Shown here: in pieces, positions 9,011 through 17,863 of the stretch | Numbering within the stretch: the stretch's first letter is position 1 | Layout: each line of letters begins with the position of its first letter | Assembly (NCBI GenBank): GCA_002356515.1 | Contig: AP017606.1 | Location: 1 to 64,000 of the forward strand | DNA from: Mesorhizobium loti | GTDB lineage: Bacteria > Pseudomonadota > Alphaproteobacteria > Rhizobiales > Rhizobiaceae | Reading direction: 5' to 3' | Length of the DNA: 64,000 nucleotides | Notes under the pieces: generated by a model | The model's input: the letters and a program-made list of their open reading frames with translations, nothing else | Databases searched by the model: none | What the model was told of the DNA's origin: nothing | Program-made: the position numbers and the translations under genes

Positions 9011-9783
9011 CTGCCCTTAAAGACAAGCGCGCGATCATAACAGCCGGCGCGAGTGGAATCGGTCGCGTAGTTACCAAGAAAATGATTGCAGCCGGCGCCA
9101 AGGTCGCCGTCTGCGACGTCGACGAAGATGCCGTCAACTCCTTCGCCGCCGAAAACCCTGACTCGACCGCGGTTGTATGCGATGTGGCCGATCCGACGAA
9201 GGTTCCAGAAGCAATCGAGACGATGTTGAAAGGCCTCGGCGGGGGTACTGACATCCTTTTCAACAACGCTGGAATCGCGGGACCGACGGCTGCTATCGAG
9301 GATATCTCTCCAGAAGAATGGGGCAGGACCCTCGATGTAAATCTTACGGCCCAGTACCTGTTCATTCGAGGCGTTATGGCTGGGATGAAGGCTCAGCGTT
9401 CAGGGGTCATACTGAACATGTCTTCGGCAGCTGGTCGTCTCGGCATGCCGATGCGCACGCCATACGCAGCGGCAAAATGGGCCGTGATCGGATTGACGCA
9501 ATCCCTGGCGATGGAAGTCGGCAAGTTCGGAATACGGGTCAACGCCATTCTTCCAGGGTCTGTCCGCGGGCCACGGATGGAGCGCGTAATGGCGGCCAGA
9601 GCCAAGTTGACCGGACGGCCACTCGCGGAAATCGAGGCTGAAGAAGTGGCAACGATGTCTTTGGGACGAATGATCGAGCCAGAGGAAATCGCTGACCTAG
9701 CGATCTTCGTCTCGTCTGATGCCGGTCGATCGATCTCCGGGCAATCGCTGGGGGTGTGCGGCAACACCGAAATACTCAGATAG
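9007..9783 (+). CDS. short-chain dehydrogenase/reductase (probable beta-hydroxy acid dehydrogenase)
   Basis: A 258-residue classical SDR. The nucleotide motif ITAGASGIG (11-19) has Ala where TGxxxGIG usually has a leading Thr-Gly pair shifted by one; NNAGIAG, MSSAAG (Ser139/140) and YAAAK (Tyr153, Lys157) give the catalytic tetrad. An Asp at the end of strand 2 (VAVCDVDED) favours NAD(H). Sitting next to the BKACE gene, it most plausibly oxidises a beta-hydroxy acid to the beta-keto acid that BKACE cleaves, as L-carnitine dehydrogenase does in the carnitine route, although that enzyme belongs to another family. Overlap with the upstream gene is ATGA. The substrate is inferred only. Confidence 0.9.
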   Translation: MTALKDKRAIITAGASGIGRVVTKKMIAAGAKVAVCDVDEDAVNSFAAENPDSTAVVCDVADPTKVPEAIETMLKGLGGGTDILFNNAGIAGPTAAIEDISPEEWGRTLDVNLTAQYLFIRGVMAGMKAQRSGVILNMSSAAGRLGMPMRTPYAAAKWAVIGLTQSLAMEVGKFGIRVNAILPGSVRGPRMERVMAARAKLTGRPLAEIEAEEVATMSLGRMIEPEEIADLAIFVSSDAGRSISGQSLGVCGNTEILR

Positions 9784-9818
9784 CTCATCTTGGGGAATCC
9801 AAAACTAGGGAGAATAAA

Positions 9819-11081
9819 ATGAACTTGATGACAAACGTAATTGTCGCTGGCGTTTTCGCTTGCGGGCTCACGGGATACGCGACTGCACAAGAAACCATTA
9901 ATGTCGGCGTCGTCCAGCCTCAGGCCGGTGAATGCGCTCAATGGGGCGTGCCGATCACCCGCGGAGTGCAGATCTGGGCCGAAGAATTCAACGCAAATGG
10001 CGGCATTGCTGACTCAACAGGTAAGAAACACCAGATCAAGGTAACTGCGTACGACAATAACTGCTACACGGCCGGCGATGAACTGACTGCCTTCCGGCGC
10101 GCAATCCTGGACGATAAGGTCAACTTCATTCTGCAAACCTTTACGCCGGCTTCTCGGCAAGCCGTTGCGCAGATCGCGACGGAAAACAAGGTTCTGACGA
10201 CAAGTTACGGTGCTGGCTATCTCAATGCCAAGTATCCCTTCCTGATCGGGACGGTGACTGGTTCGCCGGCCTCGTATATGTTGTTGGTCAGCCACCTTCT
10301 TGAGACCCGGCCCGACATCAAGAAAGTCGCCATCGTGACGGCGGATCATTCGTTCGGCCAGGCTGCGCTAGCCTATTACAAGGCAGGTATCACTCCCTAC
10401 GCGAAGCGCGTCGAGATCGTCTACTCCCAGCCATATGATCCAGCAGCGACATCCGACATGCTCGGGCTTGCAACGCCGATTTTTGCGTCCAGCCCAGACC
10501 TGATCGTCGAACTCGGGTTCACGCCGGGACAGCAGGCGCTGTTTATCGAAGCGATGGAGCAGCTTGGATACAAGGGGCTCTATGGTAGCGAGGGTTGGAC
10601 AATGGGCTTGGTTACCGAGCGTGTTCCTGCCGCCCAGCTCGCGGGTCGCGTTTTCAGCGCATACGTGGTTGACGCCTCTGAGCCGAGCTTCAGCCCTCGC
10701 GTCTCGAATTTCTACAAGTCGTATGTCGAAAGGTACGGTCAGAAAGAATGGTCAGTGCTGGCCTCTGTGGCCTACGCGGCAATGACTACGGTGGAAGCGG
10801 GCATTCAGAAGGCATCTGCTCCCACTGGAGATGCAGTCAGACAGGCGCTGTTCGCGACCGATACGGTTGACCAGCCTCTGTTCGGCAAGTCTCGCTGGGG
10901 TGGTGCAGAAATGTATGGTGCCAACAATTGGCTGCTCACGCCGCTACCAGTCTACGTGACTGACGACAAAGGTGGCGTGAAAGTGGATGCGGTCGTCGAC
11001 GTTGCCAAATGGTGGAACGCGAACAAGGACGCGGCGCTCCCGGTCCTCGCACAGGGCGGTCAGGTTCCGGCCAACAAGTAG
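9819..11081 (+). CDS. ABC transporter substrate-binding protein, branched-chain-amino-acid type
   Basis: A 420-residue periplasmic binding protein of the Leu/Ile/Val (type I fold) class. The ATG at 9819 follows AGGGAG and gives a clean signal peptide (NVIVAGVFACGLTGYATA, cleaved before QETINVG). The mature protein shows GVPITRGVQIWAEEFNANGG, the usual strand and helix pattern at the start of this fold, and later KVAIVTADHSFGQAALAYYK. It precedes two permease and two ATPase genes in the same orientation, so it delivers the operon's substrate. Binding proteins of this class recognise amino acids, but also amides, urea and aromatic acids, so the ligand stays open. Confidence 0.92.
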   Translation: MNLMTNVIVAGVFACGLTGYATAQETINVGVVQPQAGECAQWGVPITRGVQIWAEEFNANGGIADSTGKKHQIKVTAYDNNCYTAGDELTAFRRAILDDKVNFILQTFTPASRQAVAQIATENKVLTTSYGAGYLNAKYPFLIGTVTGSPASYMLLVSHLLETRPDIKKVAIVTADHSFGQAALAYYKAGITPYAKRVEIVYSQPYDPAATSDMLGLATPIFASSPDLIVELGFTPGQQALFIEAMEQLGYKGLYGSEGWTMGLVTERVPAAQLAGRVFSAYVVDASEPSFSPRVSNFYKSYVERYGQKEWSVLASVAYAAMTTVEAGIQKASAPTGDAVRQALFATDTVDQPLFGKSRWGGAEMYGANNWLLTPLPVYVTDDKGGVKVDAVVDVAKWWNANKDAALPVLAQGGQVPANK

Positions 11082-11148
11082 AAACCCCAGCAAGCGAAGT
11101 GGTCGCGCTGATGCGACCACTTCTACGCCGCAGAGGTGGTCGACGCTC

Positions 11149-12012
11149 ATGCAAATCGTCCTGAATTGTCTCTCGCTCACGTCGTTCTACCTTTGCTTCG
11201 CCCTGGGCCTGGCATTGGTGTTCGGAGTGATGCGGATCATCAACTTCGCTCACGGCGAGTTCTTCATGATCGGCGCCTACGCGACGTATTTGTGCGTCGC
11301 CACGCTTGCACCCCAAATCGGAGGACCAAGCGCCTGGCTCGTCGGCGCAATCGTGGCAGCAGGGATAACCGGGCTGCTAGGTGCCGTGCTTTACAGGACG
11401 GTGGTCGTTCCATTGGCTGACAAGCCGCTTGCGATTTTCATTGCGACGCTCGCGCTCTCGTACGTTCTGCAGACGATTGTCGTCCAGATATTCGGTCCGG
11501 TTGGCCTCTCCATCTCGCCCCCACTGCGCGGCGTCGTGAGCGTGGGAGGGGCAATCCTCCCAGCCTCGCGGGCAATGGTCATTGTAGCCGCGGCCGCCCT
11601 TTCAATAGGTTTATGGATCTACCTCATGAGAACTGAATCAGGTCGTCGCATCCGCGCGGTCGCTCAGAATCCTCGAGGCGCATTGCTGCAGGGCATTAAG
11701 ACGCGGAATGTTGGCAATCTGACGCTGATTATCGGATCGGGGATCGCAGGCATCTGCGGGGCAGCGATGGGACCGATAAGCCAGATATCGCCCTACATGG
11801 GTGGTCCTGCTCTCTGGAAAGCGTTCATCATCATAATTGTGGGCGGGATCGGCAATGTCTGGGGAGCGGTGGCGGCGGCGGCAATCTTTGGGGTGCTTGA
11901 TACACTTATGTCGCAGTTCGGCGGCGGGCGCTTTCTTGCTCTGACGAGTGCGGCCATCATGCTGTTCGTCCTTAGCGTAAAACCCTCCGGTCTATTCGGG
12001 GAAAAAGAATGA
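11149..12012 (+). CDS. ABC transporter permease, LivH type
   Basis: A 287-residue inner-membrane permease. The N-terminal signature LGLALVFGVMRIINFAHGEFFMIGAYATY is characteristic of LivH subunits, and the C-terminal part has the ATPase-contacting loop around MGPISQISPYMGGPALWKAFIIIIVGGIG. About eight hydrophobic segments are visible. I chose the ATG at 11149; upstream in-frame codons read an Arg/Ser/Thr-rich stretch that belongs to the 3' end of the preceding gene in another frame. It pairs with the LivM-type permease that starts four bases before its stop codon. Confidence 0.92.
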   Translation: MQIVLNCLSLTSFYLCFALGLALVFGVMRIINFAHGEFFMIGAYATYLCVATLAPQIGGPSAWLVGAIVAAGITGLLGAVLYRTVVVPLADKPLAIFIATLALSYVLQTIVVQIFGPVGLSISPPLRGVVSVGGAILPASRAMVIVAAAALSIGLWIYLMRTESGRRIRAVAQNPRGALLQGIKTRNVGNLTLIIGSGIAGICGAAMGPISQISPYMGGPALWKAFIIIIVGGIGNVWGAVAAAAIFGVLDTLMSQFGGGRFLALTSAAIMLFVLSVKPSGLFGEKE

Positions 12013-12944
12013 TGGGCGCTCTGCATCGGGACATCGCAACCATCATCGTTGTTGGGCTTGCACTTGTCGTCGGCGGGCTCGTCGGCACCCCATACATTCT
12101 GGCAGTCTTGGTCATCTTCGGCATGGTCTCAATTCTGGTCTTGTCCTATCGGACTATCACCACGATGGGTGGCTGGTCGTTCGCCCACGTCGCCCTCATG
12201 GGCATAGGGGGCTACTCAGTAGCTATCTTCTCCAAAGCGCCTTTTGAAATTCCAGTCCTCGCAGCGGTGGCGCTTGGCGGGGTGTTTGCTGCGTTCTTCG
12301 CCGCAATATTGTCTTGGCCTGTTCTTCGCACCCGCCAGTACTACTTCTTCTTATCGACGTTCGCTGCGGGTGAAGCGCTGCGCCAGTGCTACATCCAAAT
12401 CAAGGAAGTGACCGGCGGTACGGCGGGAATTGCTTTCATAGCCCGCCCTGGAGTCCTTCCTGATCCGTCATCAGCGTTTCAGTTTCTATGCCTTGTCGCG
12501 GTCATCCTCGTATTGCTGGGCCTGTTCTACGCAGCTCTGGACGCGTCCGACACCGGCAAAAAGATCAAGGCCGTCGGCGAGGACGAGGCCCTGTCGTCTT
12601 CGCTCGGTATAGACGCCTGGGCGCTTCGTGCACTCGCCTTCATTCTCGGCTCGTTTGGGGCTGGCATCGCTGGTGGGCTTTTTGCGTCTTACAACGGCAT
12701 CATGTCTCCCTCCGACATCAACGCCATGTTGATGTTCAAGATCGTGGCCGCGTGTGTGATTGGTGGCACCACCCGATTTTCAGGGCCGCTGCTCGGTTTG
12801 CTCTTTCTAACCCTGATTGAAGAGATATTCCGGTTTGTGCCTGAGTTCGTGCCGATGATCTGGGGCATGCTCGTCATCGCCGCCGTCATTTTCAGCCAGC
12901 GCACCGGCGGAGGCTTCAGGCTTCGTAAGGTGACAAATGCTTGA
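12009..12944 (+). CDS. ABC transporter permease, LivM type
   Basis: A 311-residue permease with multiple membrane segments. SYRTITTMGGWSFAHVALMGIGGYSVAI and the ILSWPVLRTRQYYFFLSTFAAGEALRQ region match the LivM conserved core (usually LRLRGDYFAIVTLG-like). It heterodimerises with the LivH-type subunit. The gene overlaps both neighbours by a few bases, which indicates a single translationally coupled transporter unit. Confidence 0.9.
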   Translation: MMGALHRDIATIIVVGLALVVGGLVGTPYILAVLVIFGMVSILVLSYRTITTMGGWSFAHVALMGIGGYSVAIFSKAPFEIPVLAAVALGGVFAAFFAAILSWPVLRTRQYYFFLSTFAAGEALRQCYIQIKEVTGGTAGIAFIARPGVLPDPSSAFQFLCLVAVILVLLGLFYAALDASDTGKKIKAVGEDEALSSSLGIDAWALRALAFILGSFGAGIAGGLFASYNGIMSPSDINAMLMFKIVAACVIGGTTRFSGPLLGLLFLTLIEEIFRFVPEFVPMIWGMLVIAAVIFSQRTGGGFRLRKVTNA

Positions 12945-13695
12945 GGTAAGGGAAATCAGCCGTGCCTTCGGACGCCTCAAGGCAGTTGATGGGGTTACAC
13001 TTTCGGTAACGAAGAACCAAATCCGCGGTCTTATCGGCCCCAACGGATCGGGCAAGTCGACGACGATGAACCTAATCAGCGGCAGTCTTAAGCTTTCCGC
13101 TGGAAAAATCGAGCTCGAGGGGCAGCGAATCGAAGGCAAGGAGCCGCACCGAATCGCGCGGCTCGGCCTCATCCGAACCTTCCAACTGACCAGGGTATTC
13201 ACGTCAGGTACTCTCCTAGACGCGGTCGCTCTCGGAGTCCGTGCCGCCAGTGGATCGCCGTGGAGTCCGGCCCGTTGGATCCCAGCGGGCGATCAGGCCG
13301 AAGTCAATCAAGCCGCGTTAGTTGCTTTGGAACGAATGGGGTTGGCACATCGCGCCAACGAACTCGCGGGCAATCTTCCTGGCGGTCTGCGACGGATCCT
13401 CAGCATCGCGACAGCGTTGGCAGCCAGGCCAAAGATCATGCTTTTGGACGAGCCGCTGGCTGGGCTGAACGCGACGGAAAAAGCGGAAGTTGCAAACAGA
13501 ATCGAGAAGCTCAGGGCTGACGATGTTTCCATTCTGCTGGTCGAGCATGACATGAGGTCCGTCATGCGTTTGTGCGACCGAATTACAGTGCTGAACTTCG
13601 GCCAAGTCATTGCAGAAGGTACACCGGCCGAAATCGGAAGGCACCCGGACGTGATCAAGGCCTACTTGGGTCAGAAGAGGGATCGCGATGCTTGA
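12937..13695 (+). CDS. ABC transporter ATP-binding protein, LivG type
   Basis: A 252-residue ATPase. Walker A is GPNGSGKST, the signature motif is the divergent LAGNLPGGLRRILSIATAL (where the usual LSGGQ reads LPGGL), and Walker B is KIMLLDEPLAGLN followed by EHDMRSVM with the switch histidine. The NLISGSLKLSAGKIELEGQRI and IARLGLIRTFQLTRVF segments identify the LivG subgroup. It energises uptake together with the LivF-type ATPase, whose start codon overlaps its end. Confidence 0.92.
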   Translation: MLEVREISRAFGRLKAVDGVTLSVTKNQIRGLIGPNGSGKSTTMNLISGSLKLSAGKIELEGQRIEGKEPHRIARLGLIRTFQLTRVFTSGTLLDAVALGVRAASGSPWSPARWIPAGDQAEVNQAALVALERMGLAHRANELAGNLPGGLRRILSIATALAARPKIMLLDEPLAGLNATEKAEVANRIEKLRADDVSILLVEHDMRSVMRLCDRITVLNFGQVIAEGTPAEIGRHPDVIKAYLGQKRDRDA

Positions 13696-14392
13696 AGCGC
13701 AAAATATCGTGGTCGAGTATGGCGGCGTGCGCGCGCTGGATGAGCTGAGCTTCTCGGCTCAAATTGGGGACGTCACCGCTGTTGTGGGCAGCAATGGTGC
13801 TGGCAAGACCAGCCTAATGAACACCATCTGCGGCTTGATAAAACCTGTATCAGGTGAGATCCGGCTGGATGGGGAGCGGATAGATAGTCTTGCTCCGGAT
13901 GAAATCGTGCGCCGCGGCATTTCCTTGGTACCCGAGGGCCGAGAACTTTTTCCGCGTCTTTCGGTGCTCGAGAATCTGTTGCTTGGAGCGACAGTACGAC
14001 CGGACCCCGCTACGAGGCGAACGACGCTGGGGCGGATATACGAACTATTTCCAGTGCTAGCGAACCGACAGAACCAGAAGGCTGGCCAGTTGAGTGGCGG
14101 CGAGCAGCAAATGCTAGCGTTTGGCAGGGCGCTGATGTCGTTACCGAAGTTGCTCCTGTTGGACGAGCCATCGATTGGCCTTGCGCCCATGGTCGAAGAG
14201 CAGCTCATCTTGGCGATAAGGGACTACTCGCTTGAACACGGGATCGGCGTCTTAATTGTGGAGCAGAACGCGATGCTCGCGTTGGAATACGCGCAACACG
14301 CGTTCGTGGTCGAGCAGGGCAGGGTTGCACTCTCAGGACCAGCGGCAACCGTCAGAGACGATCCGGCAGTCATCGCAGCGTATCTCGGCTAG
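13688..14392 (+). CDS. ABC transporter ATP-binding protein, LivF type
   Basis: A 234-residue ATPase with Walker A GSNGAGKTS, signature LSGGEQQMLAFGRALM, Walker B KLLLLDEPSIGLAP and switch EQNAMLALE. The GISLVPEGRELFPRLSVLENL segment is typical of LivF. Its start overlaps the preceding gene by eight bases, completing a five-gene importer, and the thioesterase gene follows closely. Confidence 0.92.
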   Translation: MLEAQNIVVEYGGVRALDELSFSAQIGDVTAVVGSNGAGKTSLMNTICGLIKPVSGEIRLDGERIDSLAPDEIVRRGISLVPEGRELFPRLSVLENLLLGATVRPDPATRRTTLGRIYELFPVLANRQNQKAGQLSGGEQQMLAFGRALMSLPKLLLLDEPSIGLAPMVEEQLILAIRDYSLEHGIGVLIVEQNAMLALEYAQHAFVVEQGRVALSGPAATVRDDPAVIAAYLG

Positions 14393-14421
14393 CACCATTG
14401 CTGGCGGTCGTCCAAAACCGC

Positions 14422-14898
14422 ATGGAGTTCCGATTGAACACTCACCACGCAAATCTGCTTCGGCAACCCAACCTGACCGCCGGTGTAGTGCATCCATGGC
14501 ATTTGGACCAGTTCGGTCACATGAATGTTCGCGGCTATGCGCCCTTCTTCGATGACGCTTCCTTCTTGTTTTGGCATCAGTTGCAGCTGAGCCAGCAGAA
14601 GATGATCGATGAGTTCGGCGTTCATTCCGTGACACTCCGAGCTTCCACGGAATTCAAAGCCGAGCTGAAAAAGGGCGACTGCTTCTCAATCGTTGGCTGC
14701 GTTCAAAAGGTTGGCAATAAGAGCGTCATGCTCCAATTCTCTATGGTGGATCAGAAGAGTGAAACACTTTTCGCTGTCTATGAGACCATCGAGGTATTCG
14801 TCGAGGCGGAAGGCGGATCGTCGGTCACAATTCCGCAGCCAATACGTGACCGGTTATTGAAGTTCCACAAGGAGGCCGGCGTCGCTGGCACAATTTGA
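14422..14898 (+). CDS. hotdog-fold acyl-CoA thioesterase
   Basis: A 158-residue 4HBT/hotdog thioesterase. The key motif is PWHLDQFGHMNVRGYAPFFDDAS, with the family Asp and the GHMN pattern of YbgC/4-hydroxybenzoyl-CoA thioesterases, followed by the central strand LRASTEFKAELKKGD. An in-frame TTG at 14398 would add eight residues; neither start has a strong ribosome binding site. As last gene of the operon it most likely hydrolyses the CoA ester released by the BKACE enzyme, which is the job of the betainyl-CoA thioesterase in carnitine catabolism. The acyl group is unknown. Confidence 0.88.
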   Translation: MEFRLNTHHANLLRQPNLTAGVVHPWHLDQFGHMNVRGYAPFFDDASFLFWHQLQLSQQKMIDEFGVHSVTLRASTEFKAELKKGDCFSIVGCVQKVGNKSVMLQFSMVDQKSETLFAVYETIEVFVEAEGGSSVTIPQPIRDRLLKFHKEAGVAGTI

Positions 14899-15540
14899 CT
14901 ATGAGCAGCGGCACGGAAGAAAATCGGGTGAAGAATGCGCCTCACGCCGTCATGGGTGGCGCGTTCTCCTGGATTGACGTTGCGGCTGGTCACTCAGATC
15001 CAGATAGCTCTTGGATCGAGATTCTAGGTTCTCTCCTATCGAAGATCTGGCTCCGCCGTCGTCAGTCAGTCGATGAACTGGAGGGCAAGCCTTCGATAGC
15101 TGCTTGCGCCCATCCTATCCTAGCAGTCGCGCCCGATTGCATCGTTTGCGTAGACCGTCCTGGGCCGGGTTGAAAAGCCCGATCGTTTTACAAAACTCGA
15201 TTCTCGGAGAGCTCGCCCGTGACGTGACTCTCGCGCTAGCTTCGTTGCGTGCCTGTGAACTGGAGGGCTCCGTGTAGTCGCGGGCGCCATTGCGCGGGCG
15301 CGCGCGGGTCGCGACTACATTGAAGCCTGATTGAACTGAACTGCGGAATCCTGGCGGGGCCATGGGGTTTTGGGCTCGGCTGTATGCCCGAGGCGCCGGA
15401 GCGGCCTCGCTGATCGCTCTTGGGCGGTCGCCCGTCGTCGCGACGCGGGATGATGGCGACGCGAGAGTCGGCGCCATTGGGTCATTGATGCTGAGGTGCA
15501 GCGTTTATGGCGATGGCATTGGCTGGCGGCGCGCAAAGTT
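14899..15540. other. intergenic region after the catabolic operon
   Basis: Open frames here are short, lack ribosome binding sites and show no family resemblance. The composition becomes more GC-rich after about 15200, where insertion-sequence debris starts. No terminator hairpin with a clear T-run was seen. Confidence 0.4.
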
Positions 15541-15544
15541 CGGG

Positions 15545-15690
15545 GCAGCAAGAGGATTTGTGGGCGCGCTCGCACGAAGTATGTCGTCACCGTTGAATTT
15601 TGACGGGGCCGGGCGGATGTGAAAAGGGCACGAGCTGCGACGAATCTGCCGGAGACGCGGCAGCCTCGGAGTGCGCATTTCGCACAAGCC
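15545..15690 (+). repeat. diverged copy of the left end of the deleted element at 33.9 kb
   Basis: About 145 bases align, with scattered mismatches and one small gap, to 33880-34003. Shared blocks include GAGGATTTGTGGG, TATGTCGTCACC, TTGAATTT and the stretch encoding CGGCAGCCTCGGAG. The matching copy at 33.9 kb is bounded by an inverted repeat, so this is the end of the same kind of mobile element. The copy breaks off just before the IS1111-like element that begins near 15700. Confidence 0.7.
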
Positions 15691-15709
15691 GGACAACGAT
15701 GGAGTGATG

Positions 15710-16816
15710 ATGTGGACGCCTCCACCACCGGCGTCAGCAAGCATGATATGTGTTTTGCTGTTGCCTCCCGGGAAAGCGTAAGACCTTATGTCCTTCCTCG
15801 CAACAAAAATGATATGGCCGATGCCGAAGCCATCTGCGAAGCGGTGACGAGGCCGAACATGCGCTTCGTTGCCGTGAAGACAGCAGCCCAACAATCGGTT
15901 CTGATGCTGCATCGCTGTCGAGCTCTTTTGGTCCGGCAACGAACCATGCTGGCGAACGCAATTCGCGCGCACCTGGCAGAATTCGGCATCGTCATGCCGC
16001 AAGGAATTCGTACTTTGCTGACGGCCCTAATCGCGCCGAAAGATGAAGTAAACGACCTTCCCCATCTCGTCCGGGTTGCACTCGCTCCCATGGCAGCAAA
16101 CCTCATCGAGCTGGGTCAGCGCATCAAAGGACTGGAAATCGAGATTGCGCGCGAACATCGCGGCAACGAGACCAGTCGTCGATTGGAAACTATTCCCGGA
16201 TTTGGTGTCATGACATCAACAGCGATGGCAGCGACAGTGGCAGACCCGACAGCCTTCAAATCGGGCCGTGAATTCGCCGCCTGGCTCGGCCTGACGCCAA
16301 GAGAGAGTTCATCGGGCGGCAAGCAACGGCTCGGAGGCATCACCAAGATGGGCGACGGATATCTTCGAACATTGCTTGTTGTCGGAGCGACGGCGGTGAT
16401 CCGCTTCGCCCGCGAGGAAGGATCCGCCAAGACGGCGTGGATCCGCAAGCTCATGGAGAAAAAGCCTGCGAAAGTCGTGGCGGTTGCGCTTGCCAACAAG
16501 ATGGCGCGCATAGCCTGGCCGCTGATGACGAGAGGAGAGGTTTACCGTGTCATCCCCGCTTGAATTCGCGTGGGCTTGAACGCGACAACGAGTTGGTGAG
16601 GACGAAAGACACTTGACGAGAACCGGTCAGGGGCCGGGGGTTGGAAAGCCCGAGGGGTGCAGCGACTTTGAGCGCGCTGGAGTGTTTAAGGATCCAATCC
16701 GCGGAGATTCATCAGGGCCAGCGGATCAACATACCGCATCGAAGGCCGAACATATGGCTGCAACCGACCGATCTGAGAATGGTGCCGCTTTCGTCTTGCC
16801 AAGGAGGCGTCCACAT
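15710..16816 (+). mobile_element. IS1111-type (IS110 family) element, internally deleted
   Basis: ATGTGGACGCCTCC at 15710-15723 recurs as a perfect 14-bp inverted copy at 16803-16816, on either side of an IS1111-type transposase frame. IS1111 elements are known for sub-terminal rather than terminal inverted repeats, which fits. The 1.1-kb span is shorter than typical members, in agreement with the missing part of the transposase. The exact outer ends cannot be fixed from sequence alone. Confidence 0.6.
15712..16563 (+). pseudogene. IS1111-type transposase lacking its N-terminal catalytic part
   Basis: From about 15776 the frame encodes the well-conserved IS1111/IS110 transposase body: VRPYV then KNDMADAEAICEAVTRPNMRF, LMLHRCRALLVRQRTMLANAI, and the C-terminal transposase_20 region with IPGFGVMTSTAMAATVADP, LGLTPRESSSGGKQRLGGI and MGDGYLRTLLVVGA. 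About 70 residues normally placed before VRPYV, which include the first catalytic Asp of the DEDD site, are missing; the frame joins directly to a short unrelated start (STTGVSKHDMCFAVASRES). The protein should be inactive. Confidence 0.8.
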
Positions 16817-16989
16817 ATGCACCCCCAGACTGAGACAAGGAAAATCGCGGACAGTTTTACGGTGTCGGTTCTCGGGTGCCTTGTGCCTTGTTGCGTTCAT
16901 GGATGATTGATTTCGCCGTTTTCGACGCCGGTCAAGTTTCTCGGCATTGCGGTGCACCCGCAGACTTGCCTGGACGATCACCGCTCATA
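16564..16989. other. insertion-sequence debris, no intact gene
   Basis: This stretch contains the right sub-terminal repeat of the IS1111-type element and then the degenerate upstream part of an IS66 transposase gene. No frame longer than about 90 codons carries recognisable similarity. Confidence 0.4.
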
Positions 16990-17529
16990 GCGATGAGCGA
17001 CGGCTATTCCGAGATGGCAGGCCGGGACAGGCGCTCCGGTTCTTCGAACAGCTCTACCGGGTTGAAAGGCAGGCCCGGAACGAAATCCCCGCCGACGGGG
17101 AAACGCGAGATCACAGCATCGCCGCTTCCGCCAGCAACATGGTGTCCCCATCCTCAATGCTCTCAAGGTATGGCTCGGCGACATCGTCGCAAGTGTCTTG
17201 CCGGACAGCAAGCTCGGCAACGCCGTCTCCTACACCTGAACCAATGGGAATATCTGACGCGTTACACCGAGGACGGCAGCATGCTGATCGACAACAACCT
17301 CCTGGAGCGCGACATCAGGATTTTCGCCACTGGCCGGAAATTCAGCGATACCGCCGACAGAGTCAGGGCCAGCGCCATCGTCTACAGCTTGGTGCTGACC
17401 TGACGCGCCTCATCCGTCGAGCAGCTCGCATGGTTGCGCCACGTTCTCACCGAACTGCCTCATCGCGCTTTCGATACTGATATCGACGATCTGCTGCCCT
17501 TCAACTTCGCCAAAACCGCTGCAGCCTGA
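16990..17529 (+). pseudogene. IS66-family transposase (tnpC) remnant, frameshifted and with a nonsense codon
   Basis: Three reading frames must be combined to follow the IS66 transposase C-terminus: FFEQLYRVERQARNEIPADG near 17035, then VPILNALKVWLGDIVASVLP and KLGNAVSYT near 17140-17235, then QWEYLTRYTEDGSMLIDNN with RDIRIFATGRKFS to 17400. A TGA at 17401-17403 interrupts the last part, after which the same frame continues with AWLRHVLTELPHRAFDTDID and DLLPFNF to a stop at 17527-17529. At least two frameshifts and one nonsense mutation make it a dead copy. Confidence 0.85.
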
Positions 17530-17863
17530 TCTGCCGGACGCGTCCGTCTGAAAGCGACCGTCGTTGACAAGGGCGGTGTCAGCGTGCGGGGAAATGGGCG
17601 CTTACGTTGTTGGCGATGAGCAGCCGTCCTTAGTTCATCCGGTTGTTCGCGCCCCCCGCAAACCCTAACCAGCCGAACCGGCGCTTGGAACACATCACCA
17701 GGCTCACATCATGGCGCGGGGCCAATGGCACAAGCCACTGCTTCGGACTAACCGTAAAAAGTCGAGCGTAATAAATCCGTAACATAAATTAACAAATTTA
17801 TAATATTTGCTAAAAAAGTATCATGATAGAAATGCGCCATAGGTATAGAATAGAGGCGAGAGG
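17530..17863. other. AT-rich upstream region of the biosynthetic cluster
   Basis: No gene seen. From about 17750 to 17860 the sequence is strikingly AT-rich (ATAAATTAACAAATTTATAA, TAAAAAAGTATCATGATAG), unlike its surroundings, and probably holds the promoter of the phosphopantetheinyl transferase gene. The palindrome found upstream of hyuA does not occur here. Confidence 0.5.

Noticed and set aside
17750..17863. Copy of the hyuA-type operator upstream of the PPTase gene
   Set aside because: The region is AT-rich, but no TTGATC-N3-GATCAA or close variant is present.
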